From Anniella stebbinsi (taxonomy: Eukaryota > Chordata > Lepidosauria > Squamata > Anniellidae), in contig JARDYH010000004.1 in assembly GCA_029215795.1 (NCBI GenBank), positions 27,842,001-27,906,000 on the forward strand: a stretch of DNA of 64,000 nt. The letters are read 5' to 3'. The notes beneath the pieces are model-generated. The model did no database searches. It was not told the origin of the DNA and worked only from the letters and a program-made list of their open reading frames with translations. Below are positions 11,145 to 24,200 of this stretch, piece after piece. A program made the translations under genes and the position numbers. Positions within the stretch are counted from its first letter, which is position 1. The number at the start of each line of letters is the position of its first letter.

Positions 11145-11509
11145 TGTTGTCACACGGAGGAGGACCAGGATCTCTTCTTGATCAACCCAGAGTGCAGGAC
11201 ACGGAATAATGGGCTCAAGATACAGGAAGTCAGATTCTGGCTGGACTTCAGGAAAAAAATCCTGACTGAGAGCAGTATGACAATGGAACCAATTACCTAG
11301 GGAGGTCGTGGGCTCTCCCACACTAAAGGCATTCAAGAGGCAATTGGATAACCATCTGTCAGGGATGCTTTAAGGTGGATTCCTGCATTGAGCAGGGGGT
11401 TGGACTCATAGAATCATAGAATAGTAGAGTTAGAAGGGGCCTATCAGGCCATTGAGTCCAACCCCCTGCTTATAGGCCCCTTCCAACTCTACTATTCTAT
11501 GATTCTAGG
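11145..11509 (+). mobile_element. CR1 LINE 3' end interrupted by an inverted CR1 tail
   Basis: Plus-strand CR1 3' sequence (TTCAGGAAAAAAATCCTGAC, CAGGGATGCTTTAAGGTGG, GAGCAGGGGGTTGGACT) ends in TCTATGATTCT. Between 11407 and 11470 lies the last 64 bp of a CR1 in the opposite orientation, so the tail forms a hairpin with arms of about 36 bp. CR1 tails of this type occur in reptiles and birds. Confidence 0.85.
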
Positions 11510-12445
11510 TTTAAAAATCAAGAAGTTATCTTGTAAAAAGTGAACGTCTTGCCCAACTGACAAATTTCCCCCCTAAAATAAGAGAGAGCAAGAATTTGAG
11601 GAGCAAATGTCTAAAGATTTTTAAAAATTGCCTTAGACAGGGATAAGTGGACAATTTTCGCAAAGAAGGGAAGTAAACAATGGGGTCAGTTAAGAACCAG
11701 TATTGAAACTGTCGTTATTCAATATTTTCATAAACAATTTGAAATCGGGTGAATAGCAGTGCTGGCATGAATTTGGAATTGGGGCAATTTGGAATACAAG
11801 GCAGATTCCAACACAGGCTTTGGGACTTCCTTCTCTTCTTCTCCCCCGTGAGGTCCCTGCCCCCTCCCCACGTGCTGCTGGTCTGGAGGGTCCCCCAACC
11901 CTCTGGAGTAGATTGTGAACATGCGGAAGACTGCAAGGGGGAGGTGGAATCGCCCTCCCCATCCCACTCCAGTGGTAGAAAGACTGAATTGGATTCCACC
12001 ACACATTCCCCCAGTTTGAAAAGCCTCATCTGATTTCAAGCCAGGCCCAAACTTCTTTGAATTGAGATCCAGATTGAAATGCAGTTTCCCTCCATGCCCA
12101 TTTTCCGCCTTCCCAAGGGAAAAAAGTACCATTGAGAAGGGGGTGGGTAACCGGTGGCAGAGAGGACTCTCTAGAGTCAAGAGGGGTCTTGTTGACCTCA
12201 CCTTATCTGTAAATTACTCCTGAACATGCTCAAGCATGTTACTTTCTACCAGGAAGCATGGGATTTGTAGTTTCCTCTGCCTCCCATATTGAACTGCAAG
12301 ACAGGGGAAAATGACAGTTCTCATGCTTCCCAGCCATGACTTTGTAGAAAAAGAACTGGTGAGTATATCAATATGTAGAACTCAGGAGACGGGCAGGGAG
12401 TCAGATGGAAGAGGAAGTTAGTGGCACGTGATTGGAGGAGTCAGT
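11510..12445. other. Unassigned intergenic sequence
   Basis: Overlapping open frames on both strands at 11690-12200 have no recognisable domain or splice context. No repeat was identified. Confidence 0.35.
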
Positions 12446-13312
12446 GGCTGCATTCGGACAACACATTAAGCAGCTGAGGAGAGGGGGAAACAATCATCAG
12501 TTGTGTTGCTTATTGTGTTGTGTGGAGAGTAACACGCCACTCACAAACTACTGATGGTATGCTATTCCGCTCAAATAAGCAACTGAGAGAAACAACTGGC
12601 TTGCAAGTTGTTTAGCTTGAAGCCAGTTGTTTAAAGTGTTGTGTGGAGGGGTGAGTAGGGTGACCAGATAAAATCCAGGTCAGGGATCATGTAACTTTAA
12701 CAGTTGTAGAGAAAAGGGAATTTCAGCCAGGGTCATTTGTATGCAATTAGTTCCTGGTGAAATTCCCTCTTCATCACAACTGTTAAAGTTGCAGGGGCCC
12801 TGCCTTCTTTTGTATATGGTCACTCTAGTATAGTGCATGCACCTTTAACTGTTGTGATGAAGAGGGAATTTTACCAGGAACTAATTGCATACAAATGACA
12901 CTGGCTGAAATTCCCTTTTCTCTACAACTGTTAAAGTTATATGAGCCCTGACCTGGATTTTATCTGGTCAGCCTAGGGGTGAGTGTGTTAATGGCGAGTG
13001 GTGAGTGGGTTAAAACACAAGCCCATAGAGGCAGGCGGCAAGAGTGACCAAAGCGGTGGCTGCCGCTCTGCTACAACTGGTGCAACTTGCAGAGGCTGCT
13101 GGGATAGAACTGGGAGGACTGAAGGAGGAGGGAGGGTGGGGAGAGGGGCGGGGCTGTGTCAGTCAAATGCTGGGTTGACTATTAGTCCACCCAACGCCAG
13201 CCCCAACCACCCACAGTTGTGTAAGAATATGTGTGGAGAGTACCCAAAAAATAACCAACTGTGAGTTGGCTACTCAACCCACCATTGACTAATGTGTTGT
13301 CCGAATGCAGCC
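12446..13312. mobile_element. Family B MITE, split by a family A insertion
   Basis: Inverted ends GGCTGCATTCGGACAACACA and TGTGTTGTCCGAATGCAGCC-like sequence are flanked by a candidate 3-bp duplication AGT (12443-12445, 13313-13315). A complete family A element sits inside at 12656-12975, so family B was here first. Confidence 0.7.
12656..12975 (+). mobile_element. Family A foldback MITE, alternative-terminus subfamily
   Basis: A 320-bp element with perfect 8-bp duplications GGGGTGAG (12648-12655, 12976-12983). The body is the same as the copy at 894, but the terminal 30 bp are TAGGGTGACCAGATAAAATC instead of the TAGGCTGACCATATG form. Confidence 0.87.
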
Positions 13313-13351
13313 AGTATGTTTGTTTGAGGCAATAAATGTTTTAGTTGTTAT

Positions 13352-13493
13352 TAGGCTGACCATCTGAAAAGGAGGACAGGGCTCATATAACTTTAACAGT
13401 GGTAGAGAAAAGGGAATTTCAACCAGTGTCATTTGTATGCAATTAGTTCCTGGTTAAAGTTATATGAGCCCTCCTTTTCAGATGGTCAGCCTA
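13352..13493. mobile_element. Family A internal-deletion derivative, 142 bp
   Basis: Perfect 8-bp duplications GTTGTTAT (13344-13351, 13494-13501). The left arm is near complete, but after AGTTCCTGG the sequence jumps to the terminal part of the right arm, so the whole core is missing. Confidence 0.85.
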
Positions 13494-14875
13494 GTTGTTA
13501 TACAACACTGCATTCCTCATTTTCTACAAACCCATCTTTGAAACAGTGAGGATGTGTTAAGTTTTTGAATCTATAGTAAATATAAGTCTAACTGAAAATC
13601 TTGTCCTAAGAGCTATTCATTGGCTCAATGCAGTTTAGAAAAACCATTTTCTCAAAAGCAGTTATCCTTATTTTGGATCCTTGGCAATTAATAATACCAA
13701 CCCAGGTTGCTGTCAGGGTGCGTGAAGGTAACAGCAGCCACGTATTTCTCCACAAGAACGGTGAAACACTATGCATGTCGGCTTATGTATGTTATGCTGC
13801 TCCAGGTATAAACTCCATCAGCTCAGCCAAAACCATGTCAAGAGCCAAAGACATGAAGTCCACTTAATCTTGGGGGGGGGGGCAGTGGGGGGTTGCCCCA
13901 ATATCTGACAATCCAGCATGCAGATATTCTCCTAATTAGATGGCTGCACATGCATCTTATAGCTGGTGAAAAACTTTGATAGAATAAGCTCCAGTACCTT
14001 AATATGATAGTATTTGCAGCTGCTCCCCACCCACAGTGAGCATCAAGCAGACACTTGGGGGGAGAGAGAGAGAGAGAGAGGAAGCCATGTGTACACAGGG
14101 GGAAAGCCATAAATTGCCCAGTTGCACACTTTTCAGACTTTAGGACATTCCCCAAGGGAAGAGTTCACATGCAGATTTTGCGTCAGCTTGCCATCCAAGA
14201 CTCCTTGGACTTGGCGATGTTAAATCTCTCTCCCACATGCGTCTGAGTGCAGGTTGTTTGTAAAGGTCAGTTTCTCAGCTGTTCTTGGCTTGGCTTTCAA
14301 GGTATGTAGTCTGGGAGATGTCCTTTTATCTCCTTTAGGGACTATCTTAGAAGGCTTTTCTAGGACGGAAAAAGAATGAGTAGCATAGTAATTTTAATTT
14401 GGGGGTTGTTGTTTTTTCTCCCTCTGAAAAGAAACAACAAAATCACGAGCCTCTATATTTTCTTACTAACCTTTTTTAAAACTTGCTTTTTATTTTATTT
14501 TTGCTTACTGATTGCAATAACATTTTAATTTACGCAGCAGCTTTGTTTGATGGACCAAGGATCTATGAAAGCAGTGGGAAGGAGGTTAAGCTACTGTAGC
14601 AGCATGCTATTAATTAGCATCGCTTTGGCAGGTACATGTGAAGACTTGGAATGATTTTTGGACGGGAGGGGGGAAACTTTCCCCTTCTCGGACAGCAGTG
14701 ATAAATAAAATACCTCTGGAGATTTCACAGCTGGTCTTAGGAATTTTGCTCTTTATAAATGCAGCTGAGCTAAACTCTTTTCATCTCCTGCTCTTAGTAA
14801 AGTTCCCTTAGGTACGTTTCAAACCTCCTTTTCTAGATCCAGTGGCATTTTGTCAATCTTCTCTCTCTCTTTTAG
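13494..14875. other. R3HDML 5' flank
   Basis: Contains a poly-G tract near 13873 and (GA)n near 14061-14080. A strong pyrimidine-rich acceptor-like CTCTCTCTCTTTTAG ends at 14875. A short open frame at 14556-14631 ends in GGCAG|GTACAT. A promoter or untranslated first exon may lie here, but I cannot place a transcription start. Confidence 0.35.
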
Positions 14876-14973
14876 ATACATAAACCAGAAGAAAAAAATC
14901 GATTGGGCATATTGATTGCATTAGATCAACAACACCATCCGTGGTTCAGAAGAAAAGGCGTGCAAATCCTAAA

Positions 14974-15234
14974 ATGACCCTGCTGCACGTGCATTTATAT
15001 TTTATTGGCTCACTCTTCTGGATGATGCAGAAATCTAGCTCCTTCATGCTGCCCAATACTACTGAACTTCTTTACCCATCCGGCAGCAGTGAAGCAGGCC
15101 TTGCATCTGGCATTGGAGTGGCACGAACTCGCAGGAAGCGCTACGTTTCTCCCAGGGACATGAGCGCTCTGTTGGACTACCACAATCAAGTACGGGCACA
15201 GGTGTCCCCACCAGCTGCCAACATGGAGTATATG
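14974..15234 (+). CDS. R3HDML: R3HDML coding exon 1 (residues 1-87)
   Basis: The start is ATG at 14974 with A at -3. Reading upstream in frame begins at a GTG (14941), not an ATG, and the mammalian proteins also begin close to this methionine. It encodes the signal peptide, the RTRRKR site and [18 protein letters not shown]. The exon ends ...NMEYM at a GTGAGT donor in phase 0. The exon may extend 5' to 14876 if the acceptor-like site there is used. Confidence 0.94.
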
Positions 15235-18225
15235 GTGAGTTTCCTTTGTGTTTGTTGCTGGGTGTGTGTGTGTGTGAGAAGGAACAGTGATAACCAAGAT
15301 GTTAAGTGAAGTCAATTTGGCACTTGTGTGTATAGTTTCTTGAATTTTCAATGAAAATATTTCCACCTCCAGACAGGCTGGGTGTAACTATTTCAATAGC
15401 ATGATAAAGGTGCTTCAACTTATGGTGATTCTCTGTCAATAAAGATAATGGGCCTGTGGGGAGGATCCAGTGGTGCTCAAGGCCCCAGCTCCAGATGAAT
15501 TGCATCCTAGCAGGTCGAAGAAGCTAGCAGGTGGACTCTCAGACCCTCTATCTATCTTGAGAAGTACCAGAGGCACAGAGAAGGGCTAAAAGGAAGATCT
15601 GGGGAATGATAAACCAGACCGTCAGACGTGAATATCTGGGAGGATTCTAGAGCAGATTATAAAGCACACGATTTATAGGCACCTTGACAGTAATGCAGTG
15701 ATCACTGGAAGCCAGCATAGATTTGTCAAGAACAGGCCCTGCCAGAGTAATCTTTCATGTTTTTGAGAGGGTAATTTGATTTCCTTAGTAGATCATGGAA
15801 ATGTTGGGGCCATAATACACCTTGACTTCAGTAAGGCATTTGACAAAGTGGCCCATGATATTCTGATTAGCAAGCTAGTTTAATGTGGGCTAGATGGCAT
15901 TACAACTAGGTGGATCCAAAGGTGGTTGGAGAACCACTATCTTGGTGGGCTCTCTATCACTGCAGATATTGAAGCAAAGACTGGACAGACATTGGTCAGG
16001 GATCCTTTAACCTGGATTACTGCACTGCACAGGGGTTTGAACTCAATGGCCTAAATGGCCCCTTCTACTTTATGATTCTATGGCCGTTTCTATACAAGGT
16101 TGTTTGCCTGGGATGGCCCCCAACTGGTCCCTGTGCGCCGATGGTGTGTGTTAGGTACTTCCAGGATCGCCCTCTTTCCCTCTCTCTACGCCCCTATGGT
16201 GTAGAAAGGGCCTATGATACCAAGTCTAGTGTAACGTCAATAGTGCTTCCTAGAATAATGAGTGTCCCAGGAAACTGTCACACTATTGACATTGCACTAG
16301 AATTGCGGCAATTCAATCTCATTTCTGCTAGCAGTAGTTTACCATTGAAGCCTTCCCACTACAGGCCAGCACAGGCTATGTGGTTTACACATCATTTTTC
16401 CTGCACACACCACAGATGTGTTCAAAGGAAACTTGATGTGCTGGTCTGTAGTTAGGGTGGCCACCATTTTTTCTGGCAAGCCACCTCTGCCAGGGAACAT
16501 TACTTTTGGCAGAAACCAGTAGGTGACCTCATCACTGCCTTTTCATGCAATTAAAAAGTTCCACTTGTTGACTTCTGCTTGTCAGGGAGCTGTTTACAAA
16601 AGGATGGGGAACATGTGGCCACCCGGATGTTGCTCAACTGCAACTCCCATCAGCCCTGTGCTGCCTAGGGCTGATGGAAGTTGCAGTCAACCCAAATCTG
16701 GAGAGTCACACATTCCTCACACCTGTATTAAAAGCACAGGCGCCTATCCAGCAAAAAGGTAGCAACAACCCTAGGACAGTGCTGTGGCTAGAGCGGAACA
16801 AAGAGTAGAATGCCAAGGTTAACTTACATATCCAAAGAGATCTCATTGTTACTAGCTGACCAGATAAAATCCAGGTCAGGGCTCATGTAACTTTAACAGT
16901 TGTAGAGAAAAGGGAATTTCAGCCAGTGTAATTTGTATGCAATTAGTTCCTGGTGGTATTCTCTCTTCATCACAACAGTTAAAGAGAGCTTCGGCTATGG
17001 GGCGGTATACAAATGTAATAAATAAATAAATAAAAATACAGTGACCATATACAAAAGAAGGCAGGGCCCATGCACCTTTAACAGTTGTGATGAAGAGGGA
17101 ATTTCACCAGGAACTCATTGCATACAAATGACACTGTCTGAAATTCCCTTTTCTCTACAACTGTTAAAGTTACATGAGCCCTGACCTGGATTTTATCTGG
17201 TCACCCTACTCATTGTCAGTCTAGTTTCAAAAATCTGCCCGCATGTGCTTTGAAGAAGGAGTGAAGCAGCATATAAAAGACATAGGTTGACTTGCCGTTA
17301 GGGTGACCCGGGTTAAAAAGAGGACTGGGTTCCTGCATCTTTGATAGTTGCATAGAAGAGGGAATTTCATCAGGTGTAGCTTGTCAAGTAAGTGTTACTT
17401 GCTGAAACTCCACCTTCCATGCAACTGTTAAATGTGCAGTAGATCTGCACTTTTTTTCTTCACCTGTTCACTTTGCATGCAGCACTAACAATGCATTTGA
17501 GAGCAACATAGTTCAATTTTACTACAGGGATTTGTTAGCTTTCTCTGTGAAGTAGTATACTAGATTATTGGTTCTATTTTGTATGGGGTCTTCTTAAAAA
17601 AATCAAATCAAATCAAATCTGGAATTTTCTGTTGCACCTTTGAGTGAACATGAAGTTGACATCTGGCACTGGAATTCATGGCTTGTCAGAGGAACTCTGT
17701 GCTTATATGGTCAGAGAAGCAGAAAAGAGCCATGAAACATAAAGAAATTCCATTCACCTGACTCCAAGAGTTCCCACCAAGATCCCAGTTTGTTTCTTAG
17801 GGTCTGAGAGTATAATCCCAAGCCCTTAGAAATTGTGCTCAAATAATAATTGTGACAATAATAGCATATAGCCACTTCCAATGTCTATGTTGTGGTGGGG
17901 AGACTATGCTGCTATTCACAACTTGATCATATGGTCCAGGGAGGAAGACTGTGTTGCTCATCACTAATGATGACACCAGTAGCTTTCAATAACAGCTCAA
18001 GACACTTGCATAACTACACTTCTCAACCACTGCAGCAATTAATATAATCTTCAAACTAGATTCATGTGGTCACAAAATAAATCTGGGGCTGTCACTTCAA
18101 CCTCCTTTCTTTAAGATCACAAGGGGCCACTTATTCAAAACTGCATCCAAATTCAACATACATCCACAATGAGGCCTCCCTCTGTTTTCTGTGAATATTT
18201 TCTGCAGGTTCAAAAGATGCACATG

Positions 18226-18266
<41 letters not shown>

Positions 18267-21200
18267 TTGGCAATTTTGGAGAGACTGCTTCTGTTTATTA
18301 TTTATTTATTTATATCCTGCTTTTTTTCCTCCAAGGAACTCAAGGCGACATACATAATCCTCTTCCTCCTCCTCTCCATTTTTATCCTCACAACAGGTAG
18401 GTTGGGCTGAGAGTCTGTAACTGGCCCAAAGTCACTCAGTGAGCTTCCATGGCCGAGTGGGGACTAGAACTCGGATCTCCTGACTCCCAGGCCAACACTC
18501 TGACCACTACACCACGTTGGCTTTCTAGCCGCTTCTAGAATGTTTGAATGTGTTTTCCTGCCGATGAAGCATTGTCTTCACTCTGAATGGACACTGTTTG
18601 CCTGCAGTAATGTCAGCACTAAACCATATTTGATTGGCTAAGTACCCTTACCTTCTTCATTACCTGATACTCCATTGGATGGGATCACCTCTGTAACTTA
18701 TCAAGGAGGTATTGCCCTCATTCTCAATTGGTGTCACTTGCCTTCAGTAAAGTTATGGCATAGCCAAACAACTTTGGCTAAATAGCAATGTGAGGTCTAC
18801 CTGTCCACTACATTATCCTCAGTTGGCTTTCATCACCTATGTTACTATTGGAGGAAGAAGATGCAGTAATTAGAAAGGGGAAAATTGCAAACAGAATAAA
18901 CAAGATGAATGTTCTCACAATTAAAGGATTATTATTTTTAGGAATCATCACTTCCTCATCAATTACACACAGGTACATACCAAGGACAGAGTTTTTCTAT
19001 CACTATTCATCATCTCAATGATAATGCTTTTCAACTGAGGCCAGATCTACACCAAGCAGGATGTGATACTTTGAAAACGGTTTGAAAACTCTTTATGTAG
19101 TGTGTTCTGGGCCCCAACAGTTGTCACTAAACCATTTAAAGCAGTAGCATAGATCCTGCCTGAGTCAGTTCTCACATGTTACTGCAAGTCATCAGTTGTT
19201 GAGATGATCAAGTGATGGTCTCTCTCTAGTCAGAGGTACTCAGTGAATGTATCAGGGGACAGCCAAATCAGGCCCACAAGCCACACACACCCCACTAACA
19301 CACTTTCTGGCCATATACATCCCAGCAGTATTACACCTGAGGTAATGTGGCCCCTTGACAGAAGAAAGGTTCCCCATTCCTTCACTCACCAATAACACCA
19401 TATCCTCCATGTTCTGACATTAATGTTTCTAACATTTCCCTTGCCCGGTGGCATATATAAGCCTGGCATTAAAGGCTGAAGGGAACGATCCCTCTGTTTT
19501 ACCTTGAGCCCACTATCTCTTGAATGTTGTTTCATTTTGTTCTTGTTTTTCTCCTTGACCAGGTATGGGATGAGAGATTAGCCAGGTCCGCAGAAGCATG
19601 GGCCAAACAGTGTATGTGGGAACATGGACCTCCACAACTGATGAAATTCATCGGTCAAAATCTTGCCATTCAGTCTGGCAGGTAAGTAGGTGTCCTCTGT
19701 CGATGAATTGACAGTGTTGTATTAAAAGAAGCCAATCACCCAGAGAAGTTGCTTCATTAGAAACAAAGTTCAGATTTTAAAAAAAGTTCATTCCATGCAA
19801 CTCCATCTAACTTTGAATAATTGTAAATAAGGTAGGACCTTCATCTGCCCTACTTTTGATTCTGAAAACATTTTGTGTGATTTCCAGTGGAGTTGCTAGA
19901 TTCCATCTTGGATGGACGTCTGTTAACTTTTTGCCAAAATAAAATGTAAAATAGCTTAAAACAAAATCTGTCATTTTCATTATAGTTATTATAAGGGCTG
20001 AGTCATGCAAGTAGATGGATAGATAGATAGATAGATAGATAGATGATAGATAAAATTAGGATGGTTCCATCTCCACATTAAGCCTTACACTGCAATCCTA
20101 TGCATATTTACTCAGAAAAAGTCCCATGTGCAGCCACTGAATTCAGGCTCTACTGAATTCAGATGTACTTCTGCCTAAAAACATACACAGGATTGGTCTA
20201 CAAGTAAGTGGTAGTACAAACATAAACAGCAGCAAGTACATCTCTAGCTTTATGTATTTATTTATTTATTTATTTATTTATTTATTACACTTGTATACCG
20301 CCCCATAGCCGAAGCTCTCTGGGCGGTTTACATAGGATTAAAACAATTAAAACAATGTACAAAAATTAAAACAGCAAATACATACAACATACACACAATA
20401 CACGCATACATTTAAAACTGCTACAACAGCCCAAAAAAGCTACAAAAAACAAAACAAAACCCAGGCTCCTCAGTTATTGCCAAATGCCTGAGAGAAGAGG
20501 AAAGTCTTGACCTGGCGCTGAAAAGATAACAATGTTGGCGCCAGGCGGGCTTCGTCAGGGAGATCATTCCACAATTGGGGGGCCACCACAGAGAAGAACA
20601 CTTTGTGAGTGTTCTTAGGCTTCTTTATCTTTAAACCGAACTCAGACTGGACAGCCTGATAGCAGATCCCTTGAAATAAAGGACGATCTTCTGTGAAGTA
20701 GGACACATGCTCATGCAAGTCTTCCACGTAATATGTTGTTGAAAAATAAGCATAACATGACATCAGTGCAGTAGGGTTTCCCACCCTCCAATCTTGTTTC
20801 AGTTGCCATCACTTGCAGTGAACTAGGAAACACTGATGTGATTACATCATGACATGCATATGTTTCAGCTCCATGTCACCAGGAGGTTGTCTTCAAGGCA
20901 CCAAGTTTGTGCCACTCCGCCACCCAGCTCCGCGGTATTACTGGTGCGGGGTGGTGGCGAGTAATCTAGATGAATGGATGCAGCATAGGCTCTGCCCAGG
21001 CAGACGGCGACCAATCAGGGCCATGCCCTTGCCACAACTCTGGTGTGAGGACGGATGGTTGATGTGCTGAACTCACCTCGCTGCGGAGAAAAAAGTCAGG
21101 TTAAGTCCCCGACTTTTTTTCTCTGCAGCTTCACCGGAAAGCCCCGGGGTGGTTGCGAGGTGGCTGCTGTGTGGTATAATCGACGCAGAGCCACCGCACA

Positions 21201-24200
21201 CCCATCCCAGGGCTTTTTGTGTGTGTAGACTGCCCCCTAGGCTAAGTGGAAATAGTTGGTAGTGGGAAGCAGCACCTCATTTTCCTGTACCACCTCCTTT
21301 GGACCTGAAGCTTCTGTGTTTGGTCAGGCAGGTTTCTTTGTATTGCCCAGTGCATAACTTTGGCAGATGAATGAATAACTTGTGCATTGTGTGTGGCCCT
21401 TTGTAGGTACCATTCAGCTGTGGACCTTGTGAAATCTTGGTATTATGAGAAGCATCACTACTCCTTCCCTTATCCCTATGAATGCAAGCCCAGCTGCCCT
21501 TCCAAATGTAGCGGTTCAGTCTGCAGCCATTACACCCAGGTACAAAACAATGACTGGACATTTCAGTACTGTAGCTGAAGTGTTAAACATTCCAGTTAGA
21601 ACCTGAATAATTGCTGGCACCCTTCACATCCACACCCAGCCACATGATACTTGCTTTTGTATAGTCTTACCCCACATGGAAGTACTATGCATGTGAATAT
21701 TACAACTATGGAGGGCGTTGTTGATCACATGGTTCCCCACCACCACCACCTCAGGCTAGAAAAGATCCAGGTGTTGCTCCCATGGTCATGCTATTCATAC
21801 ACATACCATAGGCGCATGGGATATTACAGGTAAGGAGCTCCTGTGTGGCTGGTGTGTGTGAAGAGGCTCTAGGCTTTATTGCCAAAGATCGATTGATTGA
21901 TCTAGCTATCTAGCTATCTATCATCAGTATATCCTTCCTTCCTTCCTTCTTTCCTTCTTTCCCTTCCTTCCTTGCACAGGTTGCCCCATTCTTTTCAGTA
22001 TAGGAAGCAGCTATATGGATACAAGTCCTTGCAGGTATTCCATTAAAATGAATGGGACAGTCGACAGGTGCTCTCTGTGTTCAATCAAGTGCACATGAGG
22101 ATCTAGAACAGGGTACATATTTTTATCCCTTACACATGAAATTCCTTGCTTTCAACTGTGAGAGAGAAAGTTATAACTTTAAGGGCAAATCCTAGGTACA
22201 CTTAGACAGGAAAAAAGTCCTACAGGCTGGCTAGGGAATGCTAGAAAGTGTAGGATTTTTTTCCGTCTAAATATGTATAGTATTGCACCACAAATGAATA
22301 ATAAGTGTGAGGTAGGGAGTGGGTAAGCAGCAGAGGATAATCATCCCAGTTCTGCAGGAGAGATCTATGTACACCCATATACAGTCAACTTTGCAGTTCA
22401 TGTGCTTCTGGATTACCTTTTAGATCTGCATCAAAATGCTCATCTAGATTTTACTGAGACCACTGGATGCATCTTTCAATGGGAATGTGGGTATCTATAC
22501 ATGATATTCTTATTGTGCGCTCATGACTAGTCATTCACGGAAGTTTGCAGGTCCTTTACATGATGTCGTGGACCTCAAGGGCCTCTCCCATTTTATAACC
22601 TTTATCATGTTTTTTTAAGATCTGGGAAAGTGTGGGATTTTTTTCTGGAAGTGCAAAGCTTTTATAAGTGTGTACTTCCACTATTCCATTATATCATAGT
22701 GCCATCTAGTGGCTTTATGATGAAACATATAGAACTTGCAGAAAAAGGAAATCCCTGGGGGGAAAGCACTTGTAAGCATGTGTAAAGGAACTGATCTTAA
22801 TTCTGCAAAGAATCTGGAAGCAGCAGCCCCGGCAAAGATGTGAGATAAATCCTTGATGTAGAGAAGCCCTGTGGGTAATTATGCAGGGTTATTAGCCAGC
22901 CTTTTAGGTAGTTACTTATATATGACTAGAACTGGATTGGGACCACTCTCTCTATTTATTTATTTTGTTCCCAAGAATTCCAAGAGATTTTCTGGGGAAA
23001 ACATGAATGTGGCTTGGGTAACAATAATACTTAGTATCTCTTTATAAAGCATAGAGGTGGGCAATGTTATACTCTCTGGATTTCATTGGATGGCAACTCC
23101 CATCATTCCTCACCATTAGCTATGCTGGCTGGGGCTAATGGAAGTTGCAGCCCAACATCATCTGGAGGGCCATATAGGACCCCATCCTTGATATAGTACT
23201 TTTCCTAAGTTCTTCACATACCTTATTTCGGTAATCATTATTGGAACCATTCTAAAATGGACTAACTGTTACACCTCCATATTACAGGTTTGTGAGCTGA
23301 GTCTGAGAGATAAGGTCCCATGTAAGGCAAATCTAGGTAGTTTGTGCATGAAATGAGATTTGAACCAGAGATTTGAGATATTTTGCCAGATTTAAGATTT
23401 TTTTGCTCTTAATCACAATGCCTCTGAGTCATAACAGAGAAAGAAAAGCATTACTGCCTCCAGTACTAGCAATTTTAATTTGCCACTCATCAGTGGGTCT
23501 GTTCAGACAATACACTAAGATGATTAGGCCTTGGTACAGGAAGTGGTTAGTGAGCATATTTAAACCATGGTTATGTAGCCACCATGATAGGAATGGTTCA
23601 CACAACACACTAAGTTGTGGTTCACACGACACCCTAAGTTTAACTCAAAACGTTTAACCATCATGGTTTAGCATGTTGTCTGAACTGGGCCATTGTCAGC
23701 CAAACATCCCTGCAAACCAACCGATTGCACTGTCCAGACTTCAGCCTCTTTCCTAGAAGCACTGCCTGCTTCTTCCATTGCTGCTGCTACCATGGGAGAG
23801 ACCATCAATTCCAGCTGAACTAGATGGATGGAAGAAGGAAGAGAAAGAACATTGACATTGCAGGGAGACAATTTGCTTTAAATTGCAAAGATGAGGCCAG
23901 AAAGAATGCAGATTATAATACTTATCCAAGCAGCTTCCCCTTTATCTATGACTCTGAGACACACTTCAGCTAATATTCCATGACCTCCAAGACATTGACT
24001 GGGTGGCTTATTTCCCCCCGCTGCACATGCTGGTTGCATATCAGGGGGATTCTCATAATTGCCCTCACCGGCACAGCTTGCTGTGTTGTATGAACCCGAT
24101 GTGGGGACAAGTTCCCATGGGCTGTTTTAGGGCTCTGGGGTGGCCACCCTCCCCATTTGCATAACAAGGCAAGCCATGCCAGCGAGGGTAGTTATGCAAA

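Noticed and set aside
14556..14631. Upstream exon adding a second signal peptide to R3HDML
   Set aside because: The frame looks signal-like and ends at a GT, but splicing to the acceptor at 14875 runs straight into a TAA. It is kept only as a possible untranslated leader.
14941..14973. R3HDML start at 14941
   Set aside because: The codon there is GTG, not ATG. The ATG at 14974 gives the expected 253 residues and a proper signal peptide.
21387..21578. Exon 3 read through its donor as an alternative terminal exon
   Set aside because: The frame continues 39 nt past GTACAA to a stop without conserved sequence; splicing to exon 4 restores the CAP1 signature.
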